This document shows, piece by piece, positions 16,259 to 26,090 of a stretch of DNA of 64,000 nt. Within the stretch, counting starts at the first letter, position 1. Each line of letters starts with the position of its first letter. Origin of the DNA: Acidobacterium sp. (GTDB lineage Bacteria > Acidobacteriota > Terriglobia > Terriglobales > Acidobacteriaceae); the NCBI GenBank assembly GCA_027315385.1, contig DAHUYD010000124.1:18817-82816 (forward strand), in the 5' to 3' direction. The translations under genes were made by a program, and so were the position numbers. The notes below the pieces were generated by a model that saw nothing but the letters and a program-made list of their open reading frames with translations, did not search any database and was not told the origin of the DNA.

Positions 16259-16543
16259 ATGACGCAGCTCGATGTCCTCTACCGGTACGAAGGCCATCCC
16301 ACGGAGACCGCCATGTCCGCGCTCGGCAACGTGCGCGAGGTGTATGGCATCCGCCGCATCCAGCTCAACGAAGAGTGGAAGACCATTCGCGTCGAATACG
16401 ACGCGACCCGCCTGACGCGGCCCATCGTCATCCAGTTGCTGCGCGGAGCGGGCATCCAGGTAGTCGAGGAACTGCCTCTTATCCCGCCGCAGGAAGCGCC
16501 ACCTGCTGCCGAAGCCACACCGGCCGCGACGGTCCCGAAGTAG
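16259..16543 (+). CDS. Small HMA-like conserved hypothetical protein
   Basis: A 94-residue protein. Residues 1-70 alternate strand and helix (LDVLYRYEG / TETAMSALGNV / GIRRIQLNEEWKTIRVEYDATRL / RPIVIQLLRGAG / IQVVEEL) in the ferredoxin-like beta-alpha-beta-beta-alpha-beta order of HMA metal-binding domains, but the metal-binding CxxC is absent; the protein has no cysteine. The last 25 residues are Pro/Ala-rich. No SD precedes ATG 16259; TATCAT lies 6 nt upstream, so the mRNA may be leaderless. The function is unknown and the fold assignment is a guess from pattern. Confidence 0.6.
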   Translation: MTQLDVLYRYEGHPTETAMSALGNVREVYGIRRIQLNEEWKTIRVEYDATRLTRPIVIQLLRGAGIQVVEELPLIPPQEAPPAAEATPAATVPK

Positions 16544-16572
16544 CCGCGGCGAGTGGGCGCATCCTACCGAGT

Positions 16573-17463
16573 ATGCCCCGACACGCAGCTCACCCGCATC
16601 CCAAGGAAGCCGAGCCGAAGCCACCGTTTTCAGCCGAAAAGCAGCCGCCGCCGGGCAAAACCGGCAGAATGGCCCCCCAACCGGATCACGGCGAGGACAG
16701 CTACGCCGGCAACGGAAAACTGCGGGAAAAAGCCGCCATCATCACCGGCGCCGACAGCGGCATCGGCCGAGCCGCAGCCATCGCGTTCGCTCGAGAGGGC
16801 GCCGATCTGGTGCTGAGCTACCTGCCAGAAGAAGAAGACGATGCGCGCGAAACCGCGCGGTGGATTGAGCAGGCCGGCCGCAAAGCTGTGCTGGCGCCCG
16901 GCGACGTGGGGAAGAAGAAATACTGCGAGAAGCTGGTGGAGACGGCGACGAAGAGGCTGGGCAAGCTGGATATCGTGGTGAACAATGCCGGCTTCCAGCG
17001 CACCTACGACAACATCGCCGACGTCCCCGAGGATGAGTTCGAGCGGACGTTCCGCACCAACGTTTTTGGGACATTCTTTCTGTCGCAGGCAGCCTCGGAG
17101 AAGCTGCCGAAGGGAGGATGCATCATCAACACGTGCTCGATCCAGTCGTTCGAACCGAGCGCGAATCTGGTGGCTTACGCACCGACCAAGGCCGCGCTGG
17201 TGAGCCTGACGAAGCTCATGGCGAAGGCTCTGGGGAAGAAGCAGATACGTGTTAACGGCGTGGCGCCTGGGCCGGTGTGGACTCCGCTGATTCCATCCAC
17301 AATGCCAAAGGAGCGGGTGAGAGAGTTCGGCAAGAACACGGTGTTCGGGCGGGCGGCACAGCCAGCTGAACTGGCGCCCATCTTTGTCTTCCTGGCATCG
17401 GAGGATGCGACCTATGTGACGGCCGAGATTTACGGCGCAACGGGTGGACGAACTCCGTACTAG
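16573..17463 (+). CDS. Short-chain dehydrogenase/reductase (YghA/GSP39-like)
   Basis: A 296-residue NAD(P)-dependent oxidoreductase with the long N-terminal extension (about 55 residues, Pro/Lys-rich) of the YghA/YdaD subgroup. The nucleotide site is TGADSGIGRAAAIAFAREGA (about 58-77), NNAG follows near residue 140, and the catalytic Ser and YxxxK are in NTCSIQSF and VAYAPTKAAL. The C-terminal ATYVTAEIYGATGG matches the family. The substrate is unknown; relatives are linked to general stress. Start ATG 16573 begins in the family N-terminus; the frame upstream is open only because it overlaps the previous gene. Confidence 0.88.
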   Translation: MPRHAAHPHPKEAEPKPPFSAEKQPPPGKTGRMAPQPDHGEDSYAGNGKLREKAAIITGADSGIGRAAAIAFAREGADLVLSYLPEEEDDARETARWIEQAGRKAVLAPGDVGKKKYCEKLVETATKRLGKLDIVVNNAGFQRTYDNIADVPEDEFERTFRTNVFGTFFLSQAASEKLPKGGCIINTCSIQSFEPSANLVAYAPTKAALVSLTKLMAKALGKKQIRVNGVAPGPVWTPLIPSTMPKERVREFGKNTVFGRAAQPAELAPIFVFLASEDATYVTAEIYGATGGRTPY

Positions 17464-17484
17464 AGGAGGGCCGAGTACGCGCGG

Positions 17485-20379
17485 CTACTCTCCGTCGCCA
17501 TCCTTATCCTTCGCCGCCTGGTTGCCGCGGGGCGCGAAAGGGTGGAGCAGCAGCCAGGGGAGGGGCTTATTGCCCATCGCATCCCTCCACAGGATGATGT
17601 TGAGCTCGCGAGCCGGGGCGCGGTCCTCATGCGTGAAGTCCATGCGCGCGGACTCCTTCGCGCCGTACGCCTTTGGTGTGTTGGCTGTGTAGATGAGGCC
17701 GTTCTTCTGGTTGCGATAGTCGGCATTGTAGGCGGGCTGATCGCCTGCGCCGCTGAATTCCGGCGACTCGAGCGGGGCCAGCGCATCATTGTTGTTCATC
17801 GGCGGAGCGCCGAGCAGCGTGAGGATCGTGTGGACGGTGCTGACGGTGGTGTAGAAGCGGCTGTCCACGAGAGGCGTGGCGCGGTGCGGCGCGTATTTGC
17901 TGATCACCAGCGCGAGCGAGCGGTGCGCGTCGACGTGATCGGCCCCATCCTGGGCATCGTCTTCAAGGATGAAGATCGCCGTGGATCCCCAGTAGGGGGA
18001 GTGCGAGACGACATCGGCGACGCGGCCCACAGCAAGGTCGTTATCGGCGACGGAGGCTTTCGGCGTTGGCCAGCCGGGACGCGTGCCGGCGGTGTGGTCG
18101 TTGGGCAGGCGCAGCATCACGAACGCCGGCATGGTGTCATGCCCCGCCTTCAGATCGGCAGTCCAGCGATGGAAGTAGTTGAGGAATTCGTTCACGCGAA
18201 GCTGATCGGGGAAGTCGAGGCCAAAGTCCGGATAGTCGGGATCGAAGTGGCCCACGAGCGCGGGTTTGGTGGCGACATCTCTGTAGATCAGCGGAATGTT
18301 CCACGGATAGCGGCTGATGCCGCCGCCGTACCGGGACGGAATGGGATCGCCGAGGCGAATATAGGGATGGGAGCATTCATGGACGCCCTCCGGCGTGCCG
18401 CCCTGCTGGGGCAGCATTTGTCGGGGAGCATCGCCCTGCGCGTTGCAGTACTGGGTGGAGATGTACTCGGCGAAGTGGAGGTAGGAGATGCGGTGCTTCG
18501 CGAGATCGGTCCAGATGTAGCCGCTCTCCGGCTCGTTGACGTCCGGGATGTGCTCGAGGAGGGGGAAGCCCTCTTCGACGACGCCCTCAAAGTCGTAGGG
18601 GCGCTGGCCGCCACGGTAGTTGATTTGCCAGGTGCGTTCCAGGTAGTCGCTGTTGATGGCCGCTGTGGACCACACGTGGCCGTCGCCGGAGACTTCGCCG
18701 GAATCGTAGAAGTTGTCGAGAACGCCGAACTGGCGGGCCAGCTCATGTTCGTTCGGCGTAATGTCATCGCCGTACATGGTGAGCGAGGAATCGCCGTTGC
18801 CCACGCCGAGATCGCCGAGGATCTGATCATAGGTGCGGTTCTCTTTGATGATGTAGATCACGTGTTTGATCGGATCGCCGCCGTTTCGGAAACGGACGGT
18901 CTTCTGTGCGGCGTTCATCAGATTGCTCCGCATCACTTCGTCCGTCAGCCTGGGGAGCTGGGCGCGCGCCTCGGCGATGTCGATGCTGGCCAGCGAGCCG
19001 TGGAGCATGGCCGCAATGTAGGTGTGCGGACGGCGCACGGCTCGCCGAATGGTGGGCGGAGGATTGGCCGGAATCGGCTGAGGAGCGGCGTTCGGCCCGG
19101 TGCCTTCGCCTTTGGCCGTCGCCACGAACAGGCGGGCAGGTCCGGCAGCAACTGCCGTTGGATACCACTGGGTGGGAATGAAGCCCAAAGGCTTGCCGAA
19201 GAGGTGCGGTTGGAGGGGCTTGCCGAGATCGAAGAGCGCGACGGCATCGGAGCCGGAATTGGCGGCGAACAGCGTCTGGCCATCGGGTGAAACCGCGACG
19301 GCATCGGGCATGGCGCCGAAGTATGTCTGTCCCGGCAGCCGCGTGTCATAGAATCCGGCGAGCCGCATCCGGCGGCCGGACACGCGCACGGCGGCAACGG
19401 CATCCCGGTTGGCCAGGGCGATGTAGAGTGTCCTGCAATCGGGGCTGAGCGCCATGTCCACCGGATGGGAGCTGGGGTCAACGTCGCGGGCAGGCGGGAG
19501 CAGGGGGAGCCTCTGGAGGACTTTGCCGGCGCGGAGATCGAGCTCGGCGACGGCGGAGCCGTTCCACAGCGATACCCAGGCGCGGCGTCCCCGCGGGCCT
19601 GCAACGACCGCGACGGGATAGGTGGAGGGAATCAGCGGGCCGGAAGCGATGTCGAAGCGGGTCAGCAGGTGACCGGTCTTGGCGTCGAGAAGCACCGCAT
19701 CATCGGAATACTCATCGGCGACGAGCAGCTTCTCGCGATGACCGGGCACGATGGCGAGGCCGGCAGGCGCGGGGATGGCTTCATTTTCAGGAAGATCGAG
19801 CGGACCGTGGTGCTGGAACTGAGCGCCGGTGAGACCGCGGAGTGGAATGCGAATCAGGCGCTCGGGCGTGAGCAACGGCGGGGAGCCGCTGGAGCCCGGG
19901 GTGAAGCTGTAAACGGCGACGCCATTCCCGGTCGCGGGTGGACGATTGTTCCCGCGAGGGGCTCCGCCGGCCGCTTTTTTCAGCGGGACGCCATCGGGCT
20001 CGGTGAGCGAGTCAAAGCTCACGTAGAGACGCCGGCCATCCCGAGAGAAGGCAATGCCGGAGTACATGGTCTGCGGAGCGAACAGAATGGTGCGGGGATC
20101 GGGGAAGTCGGTGAGGCGGCCGGTGACCGTATCGAGGATGGCCACGGACTGCTCGTAGTTGGATTCAACAGTGCCGTAGCCGGCGTTCACCAGCGCCAGG
20201 TAGCGATGGCTGGGCGACCATGCCGCGGTCATTGGCAGGCTGTTCAGCGCGCGGGGCGAGCCAGGAACCGGCGGCAGGATCTCCTTGCTGGAGGGCAGAT
20301 GGATGGTCTGTCCGAGGCAAAGAGCAGCGGCAAGAAGCGGAATCGACGAAAGAGCAGCGGCGGCCATGTGGTTTTTCAT
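17485..20379 (-). CDS. Fused YncE-type beta-propeller / alkaline-phosphatase-superfamily phosphoesterase
   Basis: A 964-residue exported protein. Residues 1-23 are a signal peptide (SIPLLAAALCLGQ). Residues about 40-450 form a beta-propeller with repeated YLALVNAG, RLYVSFDS, KLLVADEYSDDAVLLDAKTG and TLFAANSGSDAVALFDLG strands. Residues about 500-930 form a phosphoesterase domain beginning HVIYIIKENRTYDQILGDLG, with FGVLDNFYDSGEVSGDGHVWS, and later AIFILEDDAQDGADHVDAHRS with likely metal ligands. The same fusion is common in acidobacteria and is thought to act on phosphoester or phospholipid substrates in the periplasm, which is not proven. It converges with the SDR gene and diverges from the desaturase across a 235-bp gap. 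Confidence 0.85.
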   Translation of the reverse strand: MKNHMAAAALSSIPLLAAALCLGQTIHLPSSKEILPPVPGSPRALNSLPMTAAWSPSHRYLALVNAGYGTVESNYEQSVAILDTVTGRLTDFPDPRTILFAPQTMYSGIAFSRDGRRLYVSFDSLTEPDGVPLKKAAGGAPRGNNRPPATGNGVAVYSFTPGSSGSPPLLTPERLIRIPLRGLTGAQFQHHGPLDLPENEAIPAPAGLAIVPGHREKLLVADEYSDDAVLLDAKTGHLLTRFDIASGPLIPSTYPVAVVAGPRGRRAWVSLWNGSAVAELDLRAGKVLQRLPLLPPARDVDPSSHPVDMALSPDCRTLYIALANRDAVAAVRVSGRRMRLAGFYDTRLPGQTYFGAMPDAVAVSPDGQTLFAANSGSDAVALFDLGKPLQPHLFGKPLGFIPTQWYPTAVAAGPARLFVATAKGEGTGPNAAPQPIPANPPPTIRRAVRRPHTYIAAMLHGSLASIDIAEARAQLPRLTDEVMRSNLMNAAQKTVRFRNGGDPIKHVIYIIKENRTYDQILGDLGVGNGDSSLTMYGDDITPNEHELARQFGVLDNFYDSGEVSGDGHVWSTAAINSDYLERTWQINYRGGQRPYDFEGVVEEGFPLLEHIPDVNEPESGYIWTDLAKHRISYLHFAEYISTQYCNAQGDAPRQMLPQQGGTPEGVHECSHPYIRLGDPIPSRYGGGISRYPWNIPLIYRDVATKPALVGHFDPDYPDFGLDFPDQLRVNEFLNYFHRWTADLKAGHDTMPAFVMLRLPNDHTAGTRPGWPTPKASVADNDLAVGRVADVVSHSPYWGSTAIFILEDDAQDGADHVDAHRSLALVISKYAPHRATPLVDSRFYTTVSTVHTILTLLGAPPMNNNDALAPLESPEFSGAGDQPAYNADYRNQKNGLIYTANTPKAYGAKESARMDFTHEDRAPARELNIILWRDAMGNKPLPWLLLHPFAPRGNQAAKDKDGDGE

Positions 20380-20614
20380 CGCGGCTTCAGGATCTCCGGG
20401 AGGGATTCAAGCAGGTTGAAAGCGCACGCGGGGCGCGGCTTCGGGGCACAGGGGCTTCGCCGTCAGGGTACCACTTCGGCCGGCTTACAAAAGTGTTACA
20501 GCGGCGGCGCGGCCCGGCATGAAAAGATGAAAGGAGTCCCGCACCGTACTGCGTGAACGCCCCGGAACAGACGCAAGTACGGCGGCCCTAATCCAATACC
20601 TGAAGCGACATTTC

Positions 20615-21553
<939 letters not shown>

Positions 21554-21579
21554 GATCTGCGACTACGGGACGCGACACC

Positions 21580-21613
21580 AGAAGCGCCTGCGCGAGCGGG
21601 CGCTTTGCTTTTG
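21580..21613 (+). terminator. Terminator hairpin, copy 1 of a duplicated 27-nt element
   Basis: A 10-bp stem (AAGCGCCTGC pairing with GCGGGCGCTT, one T-G wobble) closed by a GCGA tetraloop is followed by T-rich sequence (TTTGCTTTT). It lies 28 nt after the desaturase stop. The 27 nt at 21580-21606 recur exactly at 24017-24043. Confidence 0.7.
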
Positions 21614-21717
21614 CGGGCCAACAGCAATGCGGGGAACCAAATCCGGATCTTCTTCGTATCTATCCAGTGAGCAGACCGCTGTTTCGACAGCGTGGCTTCG
21701 TATTCTCCGGAGGGCTC

Positions 21718-22671
21718 ATGGCAACCGCTGTCTCCCCGGCCTCCGCCGGGACTGCACAGCCGATTGCGATTGACGGTTTCGTCAAGCGATTCGGCGCACA
21801 CGCAGCGGTGGATGGAGTCTCGCTCGCGGTACAGGCAGGGGAGTGCCTGGGCCTGCTGGGGCCGAACGGCGCCGGGAAAACGACTCTCATTCGTGGAATA
21901 GCCGGGCGGATGACGCCCAATGCCGGCTCCATCCGTATTTTTGGCGCTTCCGCGGGAACGCCAGCCGCTCACCGCGTCCTCGGCTGGGTACCGCAGGAAC
22001 TGGCCATTTATCCGCGGCTCACCTGCCGCGAGAACCTGAATTCCTTTGGACGATACCAGGGGCTTTCCGGAAGGGAACTCGACGAGCGGGCGGCGTGGTG
22101 TCTGGACTGGGCGGCGCTGGCGGATCGTGCGGGCGCACCCGCCCATCATCTTTCCGGTGGGATGAAGCGGCGGCTGAACATGGCCGCGGGGATCATTCAC
22201 CGCCCCAGCGTGGTGTTGATGGACGAGCCGACGGTCGGCGTGGATCCGCAGTCGCGCATCCGGATCTTCGAGATGATCGAAGCGCTGCGCGAGCAAGGCA
22301 CGTCGATCCTGTACACGACGCATTACATGGAAGAGGCAGAACGGCTGTGCAGCCGAATCGCGGTGATCGATCACGGACGGATAATCGCGGAGGGGACGCA
22401 TGAGGAGTTGGTGCGCAGCGTCTTCGGCAGCAGCACACAGGTGGTGGCGCGGTTCAGCGGACCCGCGGACGGAATAGCCGCATGGGTGACCGCGCGCGGC
22501 GGCAGGGTGACCGATGGCGCGGCGCATTTTACGATCGAGCGGCCGGCGGAGATTGCCGCCATGCTGGACAGCGCCACGCAGGCCGGCTTTGAACCGGCGG
22601 ATGTCCTGTTGCGGCGGCCCAATCTGGAAGCCGTCTTTCTGCAACTGACGGGAAGGGAGCTACGCGATTGA
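21718..22671 (+). CDS. ABC transporter ATP-binding protein
   Basis: A 317-residue nucleotide-binding subunit. Walker A GPNGAGKTT (about residues 48-56), Q-loop WVPQELAIYP, signature LSGGMKRR, Walker B VVLMDEPT followed by VGVDPQSR, and the switch His in TTHYM are intact. The last 80 residues form the C-terminal extension usual in DrrA/CcmA-type exporters. ATG 21718 was chosen because CGGAGGG lies 5 nt upstream; the longer frame runs through an intergenic region. The stop overlaps the TTG start of the permease. Substrate unknown. Confidence 0.93.
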   Translation: MATAVSPASAGTAQPIAIDGFVKRFGAHAAVDGVSLAVQAGECLGLLGPNGAGKTTLIRGIAGRMTPNAGSIRIFGASAGTPAAHRVLGWVPQELAIYPRLTCRENLNSFGRYQGLSGRELDERAAWCLDWAALADRAGAPAHHLSGGMKRRLNMAAGIIHRPSVVLMDEPTVGVDPQSRIRIFEMIEALREQGTSILYTTHYMEEAERLCSRIAVIDHGRIIAEGTHEELVRSVFGSSTQVVARFSGPADGIAAWVTARGGRVTDGAAHFTIERPAEIAAMLDSATQAGFEPADVLLRRPNLEAVFLQLTGRELRD

Positions 22672-23972
22672 TTTCCGCCATTGTTCGCACGGCGATCACC
22701 GGGCTGCGGCGCGACCGGGCGGCGCTGGCGCTCTCCTTCGTGCTGCCGATCGCATTCTTCTCCATTTTCGCCATGGTCTTCGGCAGCGAGCACGACACCA
22801 TACCGCGCGTTCACCTGATTGTGGTGGACGAGGATCGGAGCTCCGCGTCGCGGGATCTGGTTCGGGCGCTGGAGAGGGAAGGCTCGCTGGTGGTCAGCAC
22901 GCATTCGGATGCCAAGCGCGGGCAGGCCACTCCCGCCGATTACACCGCCGCATCCGCCGAGGCCGCCGTGAAGAAGGGCGACGTGCCGGTGGCACTGATC
23001 ATCCCCGCCGGATGGGGTGCGCACCCGATGGCCTTCGGTCCGGGCAATCAGGAGGCGGCAAAGATTGAGTTGCTGAACGACCAAAGCGACGCCATTGCGC
23101 CGCAGATCGTGAATGGCATGCTGCAGAAGGCCGCGATGATGGCCATGCCGGCCTCCATGGCCCGGGAGGGCATGCAGTACACAGAGAAATATCTGGGGAC
23201 CTTTACGCCGCAGCAGCGGAAAAGGTGGCAGAGCAACCTCGCCTACCTCGATCAGCTCCAGAAGGATCGCGACACGGAGCCGGCGGCGCACTCCGCGTCC
23301 TCTTCCGGCTTTGCCAGCGGGGGAATTATTGCTGTGGAGACACGGGCGGTGGTGGGCGAGCATCAAAACAAGTCGCTGATTTCCTTTTATGCGGCGGCGA
23401 TCGGGGTAATGTTCCTGCTGTTCACCGCCAGCGGCTCGTCCGGCTCGCTGCTGGATGAAGCGGAGAGCGGCACGCTCGACCGTGTGCTGAGCTCGCGGGT
23501 AACCATGACCACGCTGCTGGCAGGCAAGCTGACGTTCAACACGCTTCTGGCGTTCGCTCAGCTGGTGCTGATGTTCCTGTGGGGTTGGGCTGTCTTCGAT
23601 CTGGACTTCTTCAGCCACATCCCGGGTTTTATCGTGATGGGCCTGTGCACAGCTTTTGCCGTGGCTGCCTTTGGCATGCTGCTGGCCAGCCTGTGCCGGA
23701 CGCGCGGCCAGCTGGGCGCCACGTCGACCCTGCTGATTCTGGTGATGTCGGCGATGGGGGGCAGCATGTTCCCGAGGTTCATGATGCCGCAGGCTATGCA
23801 GAAGGCGGGGCTGTTTACGATCAACGCGTGGGCGATCGATGGGTTCACAAAGGTCTTCTGGCGCGATCTGCCGCTGGCCTCGCTGTGGCCGCAGGTCTCA
23901 GTTCTGCTTGCGACCGGGATTGTGCTGTTTGCGTTTGCGCGGCGCGTCGCCCGCCGGTGGGAGTTTTCGTAA
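22668..23972 (+). CDS. ABC-2 type transporter permease
   Basis: A 434-residue membrane protein. One membrane segment near residues 18-40 (ALALSFVLPIAFFSIFAMVFG) is followed by a large extracytoplasmic domain (about 45-240) and a cluster of five segments from about 243 to 430, with the ABC-2 pattern GSLLDEAESGTLDRVLSSRV between the second and third. The TTG start at 22668 overlaps the ATPase stop (TTGA). Together they form an exporter of YhbH/DrrB type, possibly for a lipid, antibiotic or polymer. A duplicated terminator hairpin follows. Confidence 0.88.
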   Translation: MISAIVRTAITGLRRDRAALALSFVLPIAFFSIFAMVFGSEHDTIPRVHLIVVDEDRSSASRDLVRALEREGSLVVSTHSDAKRGQATPADYTAASAEAAVKKGDVPVALIIPAGWGAHPMAFGPGNQEAAKIELLNDQSDAIAPQIVNGMLQKAAMMAMPASMAREGMQYTEKYLGTFTPQQRKRWQSNLAYLDQLQKDRDTEPAAHSASSSGFASGGIIAVETRAVVGEHQNKSLISFYAAAIGVMFLLFTASGSSGSLLDEAESGTLDRVLSSRVTMTTLLAGKLTFNTLLAFAQLVLMFLWGWAVFDLDFFSHIPGFIVMGLCTAFAVAAFGMLLASLCRTRGQLGATSTLLILVMSAMGGSMFPRFMMPQAMQKAGLFTINAWAIDGFTKVFWRDLPLASLWPQVSVLLATGIVLFAFARRVARRWEFS

Positions 23973-24016
23973 AGCGGGGGTTGTTGTGCGGACCGGTCGC
24001 GAAGACCTGAGAGAAT

Positions 24017-24049
24017 AGAAGCGCCTGCGCGAGCGGGCGCTTTTGCTTT
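24017..24049 (+). terminator. Terminator hairpin, copy 2 of the duplicated 27-nt element
   Basis: Identical over 24017-24043 to the element at 21580-21606: the same 10-bp stem, GCGA tetraloop and following T-rich tract (TTTTGCTTT). It ends 2 nt before the histidine kinase start. Confidence 0.65.
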
Positions 24050-24051
24050 GC

Positions 24052-24996
24052 ATGCGAATCAGCGGACGAAGACGCAACATGGTGCTGTTCACGCTATTGG
24101 GCGTGCTGCTGGTCGGGGTCGCGGTCGTGCTGAACGTGAGCTGGATCGTGCTCAACTGGCGGCGCGTTCTGCCCATGGCACTGGGGATTCCGTTTTTCCT
24201 GCTGCTGATTGCGGGGGTGGCGCTGAATACCATTTTTCTGGTGCGTGAGGTGCGGCGCAACGAGCGCCACGACGCCTTTCTGAGCGCGGTCACGCACGAG
24301 CTGAAGACGCCGGTAGCCTCGATCCGGCTGTATCTGGAAACCCTGCAGCGGCGGCCCATGGAGGAGGCGCAGCGCGGCGAGTTCTACGCGCGGATGATGG
24401 AAGACAGCGAGCGGCTGATGGGCACCGTGGAACAAGTGCTGAAGGCCGGGGAAGTGGGCCAGCGCGCGCGGTCCAATGTGCGAGTTCCCGTGGAGATGAG
24501 ATCGCTGGTGCAGGAATGCGTGCGCACGACGCTGGCGCGGCATCATCTGGAGGCGGAGGCGATCACGATCGACGTGGAGGACACCGGGCTGCCTATGATG
24601 GTGCGCGGGGATCCGGAAGAATTGCAGACGGCGCTCGTGAATATCCTGAACAACGCGGTGAAATACTCGCCCGACGGCCCGGAAGTGAGGGTGACGCTGA
24701 GCGTGGACCGCGATGCATGGGTGCGGGTGAGCGTTGCGGACCACGGCATCGGGATTCCACCGGCCCACCTGAAGCGGATTTTCCGGCGCTTCTACCGCGT
24801 GCCCGTGCGCAGCGTGCTGCGAACCAAGGGGACAGGCCTGGGACTTTATCTGGTTCGGACGATTGCGAGACAGCATGGCGGGGACGCAATTGCGGAGAGC
24901 CCAGGCGAAGGGCGCGGTGCGACGTTGAGCCTGCAACTGCCCAGGATTCTGGCTGTGCGTGAGGCGGAATTGGGCGAACAGGAGATGCGGGGCTGA
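24052..24996 (+). CDS. Sensor histidine kinase with two TM helices and almost no external loop
   Basis: A 314-residue kinase. Two transmembrane helices (about 11-28 and 43-63) are separated by only about 14 residues, so there is no periplasmic sensor domain. The H box is AVTHELKTPVASIRLYLET with H82, the N box ILNNAVKYSPDG, G1 VADHGIGIPPAH and G2 GTGLGLYLVR. This intramembrane-sensing layout is often tied to ABC transporters, as here. ATG 24052 is taken as start; 24079 (MVLFTLLG) is possible; neither has a clear SD. It pairs with the response regulator 1 nt downstream. Confidence 0.88.
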   Translation: MRISGRRRNMVLFTLLGVLLVGVAVVLNVSWIVLNWRRVLPMALGIPFFLLLIAGVALNTIFLVREVRRNERHDAFLSAVTHELKTPVASIRLYLETLQRRPMEEAQRGEFYARMMEDSERLMGTVEQVLKAGEVGQRARSNVRVPVEMRSLVQECVRTTLARHHLEAEAITIDVEDTGLPMMVRGDPEELQTALVNILNNAVKYSPDGPEVRVTLSVDRDAWVRVSVADHGIGIPPAHLKRIFRRFYRVPVRSVLRTKGTGLGLYLVRTIARQHGGDAIAESPGEGRGATLSLQLPRILAVREAELGEQEMRG

Positions 24997-24997
24997 G

Positions 24998-25726
24998 ATG
25001 GCGCGAATTCTGATTGTTGAGGACGAGGCCCATTTGGCGCAGGGTCTGCAGTTCAACCTGCAGGCGGAAGGCCATGAGGCAGCCCTCGCGGTCGATGGGG
25101 AAGCCGCGCTGGAAGTGTTGCGGGGCGGGGGCTTCGATGCGGTGGTGCTGGATGTGATGCTGCCGGGGAAGAACGGCTTTGCCGTGGCGAGGGAGCTGCG
25201 GGCCGCGGGCAACTTCGTACCCTTGCTGATGCTGACGGCGCGCAGCCGCGCGGAAGACGTGGTGCAGGGATTCGCGGCGGGGGCAGACGATTATCTCGCC
25301 AAGCCCTTCGATCTGGCGGTGCTGCTGGCGCGTTTAAACGCGCTGCTCCGGCGCATGACATGGCCGCATCCGGCGGGGGCGGCGGGAACCGGAGCGCAGG
25401 GTGAGCAGGCGGAGTTCGGGTTTGGGGGGCGGCGCATCGACTTTGACGCGCTGGAACTGGAAGCTCCGGAGCGCAAGGTGCGGCTCACCCTGATGGAGGC
25501 CGATCTGCTTCGGTATCTGGTGAAGAACCGGGAGCGGATCGTTTCGCGCAAAGAGCTGCTGGAGCAGGTTTGGCACGTGCGGGAGGACACGGACACGCGG
25601 GCGATCGACAATTTTATTGTGCGGCTGCGGCGATATATCGAAGACGATCCGTCGAATCCCCGGTACCTGCAGACGGTGCGGGGCGTCGGTTACCGGTTCG
25701 CGCCGAATCCAAAGGACGAGGGCTGA
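24998..25726 (+). CDS. OmpR-family response regulator
   Basis: A 242-residue two-domain regulator. The receiver domain has the acidic pocket EDE (9-11 region), D52 as phosphorylation site in VVLDVMLPG, T80 and K102 in YLAKPFDL. The C-terminal winged helix (about 140-240) includes LTLMEADLLRYLVKNRERIVSRKELLEQVW and NFIVRLRRYIEDDP...VRGVGYRF. GGAGATG lies before ATG 24998, just after the kinase stop, so they are co-translated. Targets are unknown; the adjacent exporter and copper genes are candidates. Confidence 0.93.
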   Translation: MARILIVEDEAHLAQGLQFNLQAEGHEAALAVDGEAALEVLRGGGFDAVVLDVMLPGKNGFAVARELRAAGNFVPLLMLTARSRAEDVVQGFAAGADDYLAKPFDLAVLLARLNALLRRMTWPHPAGAAGTGAQGEQAEFGFGGRRIDFDALELEAPERKVRLTLMEADLLRYLVKNRERIVSRKELLEQVWHVREDTDTRAIDNFIVRLRRYIEDDPSNPRYLQTVRGVGYRFAPNPKDEG

Positions 25727-25748
25727 ATCATAGACAGCAGAGGCCGGA

Positions 25749-26030
25749 ATGAAACGAGCAATTCATGCGCATCCGATGGCCACAGCGGGCCTGGCGATTC
25801 TGGGCATGGGCTGGTTGTGGCTTGGAATGCTGCTCGCGTCGCACTTCAACCTGCGCTATGCGGCGCAGTGGTGGGTGGAAGGCGCGGCCTACGTGTGCTA
25901 TATGTTTTCGCCGGTGGCGCTGCTGCTGGGGATCGGCGGGCTGATTTGGGAAGACGAGAAGCGCTTTGCGTGGTGGGCGGTCGTGCTGAGCCTGGCGAGT
26001 CTGGCTATGGTGTTATGGAGCCGCCCGTGA
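25749..26030 (+). CDS. Small integral membrane protein, unknown
   Basis: A 93-residue protein with three hydrophobic segments (about 11-31, 42-66 and 72-90) and short charged loops such as IWEDEKRF. It begins at ATG 25749, 22 nt after the response regulator stop, and is probably the third gene of the two-component operon. No family was recognised. It could be an accessory membrane component of the sensor system, which is inference from position only. Confidence 0.7.
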   Translation: MKRAIHAHPMATAGLAILGMGWLWLGMLLASHFNLRYAAQWWVEGAAYVCYMFSPVALLLGIGGLIWEDEKRFAWWAVVLSLASLAMVLWSRP

Positions 26031-26090
26031 CTTTGGGAATGCGTCCTCCGGGAAGCTGCCGCATCTAGATGGTACAGGGAGGTGTCCAGC

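Noticed and set aside
17542..19290. Plus-strand frame opposite the propeller-phosphoesterase
   Set aside because: Shadow of a gene with a signal peptide and clear phosphoesterase motifs.
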